From Colius striatus (lineage: Eukaryota > Chordata > Aves > Coliiformes > Coliidae), in the NCBI RefSeq assembly GCF_028858725.1, contig NC_084769.1, positions 10,975,501 through 11,039,500 on the forward strand: a DNA stretch of 64,000 nt. Reading direction: 5' to 3'. The notes beneath the pieces were generated by a model. The model saw only the letters and a list, made by a program, of their open reading frames with translations, was not told the DNA's origin and did not search any database. Made by a program: the position numbers and the translations under genes. Positions 54,966 through 64,000 of this stretch are shown here, piece by piece (position 1 is the first letter of the stretch; each line of letters starts with the position of its first letter).

Positions 54966-55215
54966 TCAATTTGACAAGACCAGTTTTCCATGAACATGTT
55001 GATTTGCATTAATCTCCTTTAATTCTGTATCAACTATTCTTTCCCCAAAGATTGTTTTCAGACCTATGATCATCTCTCTATAAACAGTCAAAACATTAAC
55101 CTGCTTCCAGCCCTGTGGAATTTCCCCTGAAACTCCTGACTTATTGACAATCAGCATCCATTGTTCATAGATCTCTTCTGTTGGCACTTCTGTCAGCTTG
55201 AGAAGCAGCTGTGTG
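54966..55215 (-). mobile_element. Decayed LINE (CR1-type) reverse-transcriptase relic
   Basis: On the minus strand the frame reads LLKLTEVPTEEIYEQW, then VNKSGVSGEIPQGWKQVNVL, ending NQHVHGKLVLSN before a stop. This resembles the CR1 RT pattern LLK-(x)n-SGEVPxxWKxxNVxPxY and QHGFxKGKSCLTNL. Similarity is partial and recalled from memory; no terminal repeat or 3' end is attached. Confidence 0.55.
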
Positions 55216-58200
55216 GACCTGCAGACAGGGGCATTAATTTGAGAATCTGCTGCCTAGCACTGCACCTTGGCTTTGACTTGGAAGAAATTGTCTCCTCATG
55301 ATGGAGCTAATGCACAGCTATGGTTGATGAAGGGTGCACGTGGGGTAGGATTTGGTTTTGGCACCCTCCTAAATGAAGTGGAAAATGTATCCTTATGTAG
55401 TTTAACATGCCATTACATTATAACTCTGCTGTTGCTGCAGTTGGACCAAACTGTCTGATGTTGCAGAACTGAAATGCTGAATTAACCTTTGAACCATGAG
55501 AAGTGTCAGGAATGTTCACTGTCAGAGGAGTTCCTTTGTGGACCAAGTGACAACATTTGGTCTGGAAAGGTGGACTGCTAGAGGAGACAAGGGAGTCTTC
55601 TCTTTGAAATCTAAAATCCTTCTCACTGTTAAATCTTCCCTAAGTGCATCTTGCTTCCTTGTAAGATAACTGATCTTTCCCAGCCCCTAACTTCTCTTAC
55701 CATTCCTCCCCTCTCCATAACACTTCGCCTGTTTCTCCTCCAAGCCTTGATTGATGGGAATTTGACCACATGTAGCCTTCCCCAATTTCAGAGCACTTAC
55801 TTAAGCTACTTGGGATTAATTGCTGGTGATCATTCACTCTCTGTGCAAACTCCTCCTCCCTGCTGAAGCAGTTAGTGCTAATTTCAGCTTTAAAATGCTA
55901 AATACATAGTGCTTAGCTGGGTCTTTTTCTGTTCCAACAAATGTAATGATTGGGATTACAGGGCAATTTAGTTTTGTGTCACTTTCACATTTGAAAACAT
56001 TTCCTTTTTCTCCCTCATGTTGACATCCAGGCTGGAGCTTCCTGTGCTGGAGTTAAATGAAAGAGAGAGAGCCAGGGAGCAGGGGCTGTGTGAGAGCAGC
56101 AGGACAGGTGCCTTGGGGATGGGCCTCAGAAGAGGGTCCTTGAGAATTTTTGACTCAATTCAGGTGAAGGTTCTCCTTCCCCCCCTTTTGCTCCATTGCC
56201 AGAATGGGACAGCTTTTGCACTGTGGTACTAGAGATCTGGGTGTTGCAAGATGCCACTTTGAGTAGGCAGATAAGAGGAAATTAGTTGATAATAGGAGCA
56301 GGGCTGGAGATGAGCACAGGGGAAGAAACCACAGAACTCTGCAAGCTGGAGGTTTGGGTAAGGTTGGGTTTGGCAAACGCATGCTCAGCTGTCAGAAGGA
56401 TTTGGTTATAAATTTGGCTTCCAGGGCTGACTCACATGAACCTGCTGTGGTTAGGAGATGGCCCAGCTCAGGAGTTGAGTTGTGGTTACTTTTTTCCATC
56501 TGAGGAGCAACACGTGGGATGCCAGAACTGTGGCCCTGAGTGCCAGAGCTTGGAGTTGGCACACCAGGTTAGAAAGGGGCTGTGTGGGGTGAGCAGGCAC
56601 ACTTTGGTGTCCTGAGTGATTGTTTGTTCAAAAGTGGTTCCTTCTGTCTTTGCCAGCAGGTGCCTCTTCCTTTTCTCTCTGGCCATCTGCCTTTCATCAG
56701 TGTTAATGCTTTGGCAGAGGGATCTTTCCATCAGGTTGTTGGTAATGCCATTGTGCCAAGCCCGTGCATGTGCCCTAACAGTTGATGCTGTGTTACCCAC
56801 TCTGGCACTGCTGTGCAGGCAGCTGGCCCTCTTCCTTCAGCAATTTGTTCTGAATATCCTGGCTCAGTGGCTGCTCCCCCTCACTCTCACTTCATGCTAG
56901 TTCAGTCCCTTTCAAGCTGTTAGTCCACCTGAGCCTGCTGCTCAGAAAATTGGGGTGTCATCCACTGACATGATAGCTGTCCACATTAAACAGCCTCCCC
57001 TGCCCCTAGGAGAAGGGCCACTGGACCTTCACCTCTTCACAATGCAATTGTGTCCTTGATTGATTCCTTCCTGTTCATCCTAGCCATTGATTAAGGATCT
57101 CAAGAAATGTTGCTGGGATATCTGCTTCTTTGTGTTGTGCAGGGTCCTCCAACACAGCCAGTCTCCTGGGATGCACGTTGGCATGGGTGGCACTGCTTCC
57201 TTACAGCTGCCTCCATAACCACCTGTCCTAGGAAACCTCAGCTTAAAGACACTTTCTGTATTGCCTCTAGAGAGGCAGGAACTGTGTCTCTTGAAGGATG
57301 TTCTTCTGTTAGTGAGAAATCAGCGGGGTTTTGCAGTGATTGAAGAGCTCTCTAGGCAGCAGAGATTGCCTTTCAGGTTGGCTTGAGCAGCCAAGTTCAG
57401 CAGTGCTTCTCTCACCTTTTGTCTTTGTGCCCTTTCCTCTCTGTCTCCAGCCAACAGTGCTCTGTCTTTTTGTGTTTAAAAACTGCAGAGACTCCTGCAG
57501 AGCTTTGCAAGGGACATGCTTCATCCCAGACACTCCTCATTTTTCCTCATCTTCCTTACAGAGCGAGTGCCATGTCCTCTCTAAGTTGTCCAAGAGTTCT
57601 CCAACTGCTGTGTTTAACATTTGCCTTCCAAACCACTGATTTTCTTGTAGCACAGTGACCAGCATTCCCTCCCGAGGAAGCTCTCCTGTTGCAGGTCAGA
57701 GATGTGGCATGCTGCAGCAAGCACAGGGTGTGCTTCCCCCTAAGAGCGTGTCACGTTCTGTTTATGTCTCAACAGCTGACCCCAAACAAGAGACATCACT
57801 GAATCCAACGAAGGGAACAGCAAACTGCTGTGTGACTGTGTGGGAACTCTAAAATCCATCATCTGGGGAAAGGAAGGAAAATCAAGTACAAACTGTGAAA
57901 TTGCATCCTCTCACTGACTGTTCTTACAGTTGCTGTTGGCCCCTTGGGTCAACATCTACTGAAGCTATTCCTTCACTTCCAAGTGTGCAAAGAGGCTAAT
58001 ATTTGGAAGGATAAACTGCTGTGCCAAGTGTCAAGGTGCAGTCTGGCTCCCATGTCACAGGAGACAGATTCTGGAGTTATTTCTGTGTGGCATCCCTGTG
58101 TGCTGGATGTGAGGGGGAGTCGGTTGCATCTTGAGGTATGTGCTTAAAGCAGCTTGAAGGAATTGCTCCCTGGAGATCCCTCTCTGTCTGCCTCAGCTGC

Positions 58201-59614
58201 ACAGGGAGTTGCAGAGAGACAATTAGATTTCATATGTAGCCTTACCCTAAATGAGGAACAGAAGCTGTAGTGGATTGCTGTGGGTTTGCTTTTGAAGATT
58301 TTGGCCTCTTTTTGCCTGTAAAAATTAGAAACTGGGAATTTTACAGACCCCTCTTGGATTTGGTCCAGAAACACCAGCTTTGCTGTTCTCTAGGAAAGGG
58401 AACCCCTGTCCTACAGAGGTTTCTTTCTCTCCCCCTCAAAAATGATTTCAAAAGCTAATAATGTTTCAGGTCAGTGTGCCTCTGGCACCTGGGTTTATGT
58501 GCTTGCAGCACAGGCCACCAACCCCAGAGGAAGCAGACGCTGGCTGGAGAGCCGGGTGCTGCTGCTGTACAGGCGTTGGGCCTATCAGGACAGCTGTAGG
58601 CTGGTAGAGAAGAGTTAACTGGTGGTATCCAGGCTCAGTGTGCTCAGGGCAACCACCAATCTCCAGGTGAATATGTCCCAACAGGAAAAAGAAATCTTGT
58701 TAGTGTCTGTGCTGGTTTGCTCCTGCTGGAGCTGCGTTGCAGCGCTGCCCGTCTGCCGGGCTGGGGCTGGCTGCCCTTTCCCACTTGGCTCCCAGTCAAA
58801 GTGGCTCTGTGAGTCAGAGGACCTTCTGAAGTGAAGAGCAATGGGAGAGAGGAGTGAGTGTGTGTGTGCAAAGGCAGCCCCTCTGTGGCACTGCAGTGTG
58901 ATCTCTGCTCACGTGCTCGGCACCAGCCCCATATCTGCCCCATTGCCAACGGGTGCTCTTGCAAATGGCCAGCCTTGCCAATGTGTCCTTCACAGCCATG
59001 GCATTCACTGTCTGTCTGCCCCAGGTGTTTGCAGGCACAGCTGTGGACTCTCTCAGAGGCTGTGCTGCTGCCCAGGCAGCTGAGCCCCAGCACAGCTTGG
59101 ATGGGTGATGCACAGGGAGGGATCACATGGAGCAAACCCACACTGCCTGCTTCCCTCAAACGGATGCCTTTGGATCCAGCAGAGAAATCCAAACCTGGAC
59201 TAAACAGAGCCCTCCCCCCCTCACCAAAAAAACCAAGGGAGTAAGATTTGAAGCATGCTTTTCATGAGGTGAATGGTTGTTCTTGGGTTTCTCTTCTGTG
59301 GCTTTCTTAAGCAGCCCTTAGCTTTTGTCTGACAACCAGACTACTCCTCATGAGTTTTGGGAGTTGAAGTATATCTGGGGACCTTTGCCTGCTGCACAGC
59401 AGTTGCCATTCTGGGATGGATATATGTGAGTGGCAGCTGTTCTGTTGCTGTCAGTGTGGTGGGGAACACAGGAGAGGAGAGGCCACCTCTGCCACTTACC
59501 AGCACTCACGGGGAAGTGATGCTTGCTAGATGGGCTGGTTTGTTGGAGAAATGTATAACAATAAAAACAAGCCAATTAACAATCCAAAAAGTCATTTAAA
59601 AAATATAAGGAGTG
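55216..59614. other. Intergenic DNA without recognised genes
   Basis: Moderate GC, many short open frames on both strands, none with a recognised domain. No repeats were identified with confidence. Confidence 0.55.
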
Positions 59615-59871
59615 ATTAATGGGATGAAGCTGGAATACAAAAAGTTCCACTTAAACATTAGAAAAAAGCTATTATTTCACTGTGAGGGTGAGGGAGCCCT
59701 GGCACAGGCTGCCGAGAGGGGTTGTGGAGGCTCCTTCCTTGGAGGTCTTCAAGACCTACCTGGACATGTTCCTATGTGACCTGATCTAGGTGAACCTGCT
59801 TCTGCAGGGGGGTTGGACTGGATGATCTCTAAAGGTCCCTTCCAACCCTACCATTCTATGATTCTATGATC
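59615..59871 (+). mobile_element. CR1 LINE 3' fragment, sense
   Basis: It begins GGGATGAAGCTGGAATACAA, continues GAGGGAGCCCTGGCACAGGC and GACATGTTCCTATGTGACCT, and ends GGGTTGGACTGGATGATCTC with CCATTCTATGATTCTATGAT. A 5'-truncated copy, one of the better-preserved tails here. Confidence 0.95.
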
Positions 59872-62800
59872 TGCAACCCAAGAAAAGCCATCTAACACAC
59901 ATCCCCTGTTGGCCTTGCCTTGTAAGCTGATATATTGTTTTTGCTATAACTGTGAAAACAAAATCCTTCATCTCAAGTTTTTTCTTACTGGACAGCATCT
60001 GTGAGAAACTATTTCCCTTCCTGGGCCCAGAGAGTTAAAATGAGAGAAATTACTTCTTTGCTTATGGCTAACCTGTCAGAGGAGAGGCAGATCTTGGCTG
60101 TCACATTTCCACTCCCATCCAAACTTCCTCAACATTTGGAGCAGTCAGATTTGAGCTTTTCTGTCATCCATGGCTCCAGATGCAAAGCTTTGTTCCAGCT
60201 GCTCTGAGAGGCTTTTTGGATCTCCTGCTTGGCTGGGGACCATCTCTGACAGGATCTTTGGGAGCAAAGCCTGGACTTGTACCTTCTGGTTAGAAAAAAC
60301 CAACCAAAACACCCCAGGGCAAAGAGTGTGCAGTCAAGGTGCCTTTTGCTTCTGCAAACCTGTGCTGGCCTCTTCCAGCCTAGTGGGAGATACTTCTTCC
60401 CCTCTTCTTCTTGCATAATGTCAGCTTCAGCCAAACTCTCATTTTCTTTCATTTTGTGTTGGTTGTTTTTCTCCAATTATTTGATAATTTATCTCCTTGT
60501 TCCCTGTGCTGTGCTCTTTGCCTCATCTTTGCTTCCTGCCATTTTTCAAGCAGACAAAGGAGCTAAGCTGCAGGTGAGCCTGTGCCACCCAAGCCATGGC
60601 ACCTGGTGCTATGGATGAAATCCTGAGATTCCCAAGGAGCTCATCTAGCAAAGACCATGCACTCGAGGGTCTGCTCACTGCAAAGAGTTTGTGATGTGTT
60701 GTCAGGTTGGGCTGCTAAAGATGCAGGCTGGAGGTAGACAAATTGGAAAGGGCTGCAGAGAGATGAGGATATGCTCTGTCTTCCTCCACTTTGGGTGTCT
60801 CCAGCAGGAAAAGGAGGGAGATGGATTCAGTTGCTGGCAGTTCACCGAGTCAAACACTGGTGGGGCTGCAGCAAAGGCTGTCCCTGGGTTCTGGGAGTCA
60901 GGGGTGAGGCAGATGGGCACAAGGGGTCCCAATGGTGGCTGTGCTGCCTGTGGAGCTGAACAGCCATGTTGCTCCCACACACACCCAGGGCTATGTCTCC
61001 TCAGCCTCCCCTCTGGATGGGACACAGGCAGCCCCCATGGGGGGGTTTTTTTATCACATGTGAGTAATTTGTGGTTGCAAGTTGCTGCAAATACGAGGTG
61101 CATTGGGACTTGTTGGCATCCCTAAATACAGTTTTAAGAGAAGCTCAGATTTGTGTTCCACTGTGCTGTGACAAAATTGACTCTTTCTAGGTTTTCCACC
61201 CCTTGGAGAGCCTTTCTTCACAGGGTGGGGACAGTCCCCAAAGTCTGGAGCAGCTGCTCCTTGTGCACCTTTCCATGGGGAATGTGCTGGAGCATCCCTT
61301 GAGGCCAGGGAGGTGCAAACCTGCCTGTCCCTGCCAGGCAGCTGCAGAAGTTACGGGAGAAGGAAGAGGAAATGTCAAGTTCTCTCTTCATACCATGGTC
61401 CCCTAAACTTGCATTTCATACCAGCTTAGTGCCTGATGCTGTGAATCTGAAAGGGAAAAATGTCTGCAGTGAGATGCTCCTTCAGCATTGCTAAAAACAA
61501 AGCACCTGACTAGCCTGCAATTAATGAGATGGCAGATAAGGCTCTTCTGGGCTGAGATCACCTAGATTTTGTTCTTGGTGTGGATTGCTCTGCTCTGTGA
61601 CTGACTGCCTTGCTGCAGGTGGCAGCTACTCAGAACCTCTTCCTCCCAGTACCCTCCAGCAGTTTAACCTGCAGCAGATATGGCAGTTCCCAGGGTAAGT
61701 GTGAGACTGATCAAAAAACCATACCAGCTGCCATGGGAGCCTCCTTTCCTGTGAGTATGGTCCAGTGCAGCCCATAGTCCCAGGGGTTTCTCTCTCCCTC
61801 ACCCATCCTTTGCTCTCCTACTGCTTGCCATGGCTCCCCTGAGCTGCTGGGGAGTGGGGACTGTCACCCTCCATGGCTGAAAGAATGTTGTGTCTGGCTG
61901 GGCAGCTGCTTGTTGGAGGTAGGACATCTCCAAAAAGGTGCCTGCTAGCTGGTCCCTGCTTTGCTCTCCCTTGCTTCCCCTGCTTTTCTTACTACCTCTC
62001 TTGTTCCCAGCAAAATCTTGTGTGCTTTGCTTCTCCAGGTACAGTTCCTGGCTACAGCCTCATCTTCATGCTCTCTTTCAGAAATCCTTTCTTTCATACC
62101 ACAAAGGGGGTGCTGCAGCCAGTGTGGCCCTATTGCCATGTTTGCTGTACCCTGGCTATTTGTATGTGATAACTGCAAAGCCAGGGAATCTTATAAAGGG
62201 TCTACAGTAGATTTACAGCTACAAGTCAGTGTGCTTAGCGGTGTGCCAGCAGGCACTACCTTGTCCCACTTTTGCCAGGTTGGAAGAGGTCCCTAAGGAA
62301 TAAGTCTGTGTCATTGGTGGCTTCTGGTGGGTTGTGATGTGGCCTGAAACATCCCTGCAGGAGGAAGCAGTTTAAAGAGTGATTGAAGGGCTTTAAGGTG
62401 TTGGTAGGAAGGCTGAGGACAGGCAGGACTCACAGCCCTGTGCACAAGGGAGTGCCTGTTGGTGTGGAGGCTGCAGGACAGTGGTGCCATGTAGGGGATC
62501 TTCCCATCTGGTTGGACTCCTGGTGAGCTGGGGGTGGGGATGACACATGAGGGAGTGTGTGACCTAGACCCGTTGGGCTCCAGGATGCTGCTTGTGAGTG
62601 CACCTCCAGGCTCAGCCCCATGTCAGGGGCTCTGGGGTCACATCTCCTGTAGCTGGATTATTTTGCAAGCAATTAAACTGCAATTTGTGCCAGCATGACT
62701 GCTCTTACTCCCAATGTGAGGACAATTAAGTAAAGAGCAAAGCTTAATGACCAGAACCTTATTTGCTAGAGAGCAACTGAGATTTCTTCTTCCTCCTCTA

Positions 62801-63954
62801 ATGTGTGTTTCTTTAAACATAAGGCACCTACCAAGAGGAAAAGGGGATTCACCCAAGATGAATCATGAAAACTTGCTAATTCCCTTAGGTATGTGGTCTC
62901 TGCTGCTCTTTTGCTGCTACAGGCTTTCCTGTAGGTCTGAAAGAACTTCCCCCATGCAGATAAGTGGAAGCCATGACCCTCAGTAGAAACTATGCAAACA
63001 CAACGGGACAGCTTGACCGTGCAAGGTGGTGCTTTTAGGAGCAGCTGCTGAGTGGGGGAAGGATCCTAGCAGCTTTCTGCCCTTCCTCTCTCTCCTCCCC
63101 AGATTCCCTAGCTGTGGTGGATGATTTAAGGTTAACCTCCCTCAATTAATTTAGTTGTAGCTGTAAAAATTGGGCATCTTGCAGAGAATGGGAAGAGCAT
63201 GTGCAAATTCAGCAACAAGAGATCACAAAGTTACATTCCTGCTGTCTTAGATTCAAGGACAGCCAGCCATCTCTCTCTTTGGACAGCTGTGTCCAGCACA
63301 AGCAGGGTCTTCAGTTCCAGCAGGACAACTCAGGTGGCACCAGGATTCCAGTTAATTAGGAGTGATTTGATGTAGAGAAAGACTTGATGATTTGAGGCTA
63401 TTAACAATTTCCAGTAGTAAACAGCATCCACGGTGGCTTTTTTCTCTGTGTTGTTTCAAAGGGCTGCACCACCCTGAGCTGCTGCCTTGGAGGAGTTTTG
63501 GTGTGATGTAACTGTGGGCTGCTGCTGCTCGTCATTGGCTTCAGGATACTGCTCCTGCAAGGTCAAGTGCAATGATTGTACCTTTTGTCTTTTTCTGGTT
63601 TAGCTTCAAAGGCCACATTCCTCTAGCTCCAGATTATTACAAAAATCATCTTTCACTAGACTAAACTTTGAAGCTGTAGTTCTAACCACTTCATATGCCT
63701 ATGATCAGCGTTTCTGGTTGGATGACTCTGTCCTCTTTCTGTTTTGACCCAGCTTGTTGGCTCTTTTCACACTTAGTATTTTAACGTCACACCTTACTCT
63801 TTATTTGTGATTAAGAGAACGTTTGTATTCCCATCATAACACATTCTATTAAGTGAAAGGTGATGTTTTGAACTTGCTTTATAGGGTGGGTTTTCTTTTT
63901 CACTGTGTCTCCCAAATGATTTTATTTCTCTACTTTGGCACTAAATAAAACCTT
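59872..63954. other. Intergenic DNA without recognised genes
   Basis: Moderate GC with several overlapping open frames below 150 codons, none matching a known protein. No repeat or RNA gene was recognised. Confidence 0.55.
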
Positions 63955-63970
63955 CCCCCCCCCCCCCCCC
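63955..63970. repeat. Homopolymer run of 16 C
   Basis: An uninterrupted C run sits between CCTT and TTCC. Such runs are prone to length errors in sequencing and assembly. Confidence 0.95.
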
Positions 63971-64000
63971 TTCCTTTTTAAGGACATCAACCTAGTGATT

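Noticed and set aside
58644..59192. 182-codon minus-strand open frame
   Set aside because: Longest frame of the window but low-information composition, no domain, no promoter or splice support.
1..64000. CRISPR arrays, operons, phage or defence systems, tRNA or rRNA genes
   Set aside because: No spaced direct-repeat arrays, no prokaryotic gene layout and no tRNA or rRNA signature were seen; the window is ordinary bird genomic DNA.

Overview
This window is nuclear DNA from a bird. The interspersed repeats are mostly CR1 LINEs with the avian 3' end (a GGTTGGACT-type block followed by ATTCTATG-like octamers), and the one protein-coding gene has vertebrate exon/intron structure. There are no bacterial operons, CRISPR arrays, phage genes or tRNA/rRNA genes. 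I did not identify the species.

The central feature is a complete sorting nexin 4 gene (SNX4) on the plus strand. It has 14 coding exons between 13568 and 48774. Every junction was placed by hand from GT...AG signals, reading-frame continuity and protein similarity recalled from vertebrate SNX4. The exons join without any frame break into a 436-residue protein with a variable acidic N-terminus, a PX domain that binds PtdIns3P, and a C-terminal BAR-type coiled-coil domain. SNX4 works on early and recycling endosomes in tubule-based recycling and in autophagy-linked sorting.

Layout: 1-13254 is upstream intergenic DNA with two sense CR1 3' ends (5425-6066, 10901-11323) and a CpG-enriched block (about 3505-4335). 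The SNX4 CpG-island promoter and first exon lie at 13255-13990. Introns run from 13670 to 48726; intron 2 is 11.8 kb and intron 3 only 76 bp. The intronic CR1 copies include five antisense copies or pieces at 18430, 20382, 24868, 34441 and 42713, plus short sense tails. A 3' UTR probably follows, with a proximal poly(A) signal at 48874 and a distal one at 50650. From 50681 to 64000 I found no gene; this part holds a second CpG-rich block (53490-53990), a compact three-copy direct/inverted repeat (54470-54535), a decayed LINE reverse-transcriptase relic (about 54966-55215), one sense CR1 tail (59615-59871) and a 16-base C run at the end.

I saw no undescribed biological system. The most interesting items are structural or regulatory: the 18-bp repeat in direct-inverted-direct order, the gene-less downstream CpG block, a candidate conserved element in intron 2, an overlapping uORF at the SNX4 start, and the strand bias of intronic CR1 copies.
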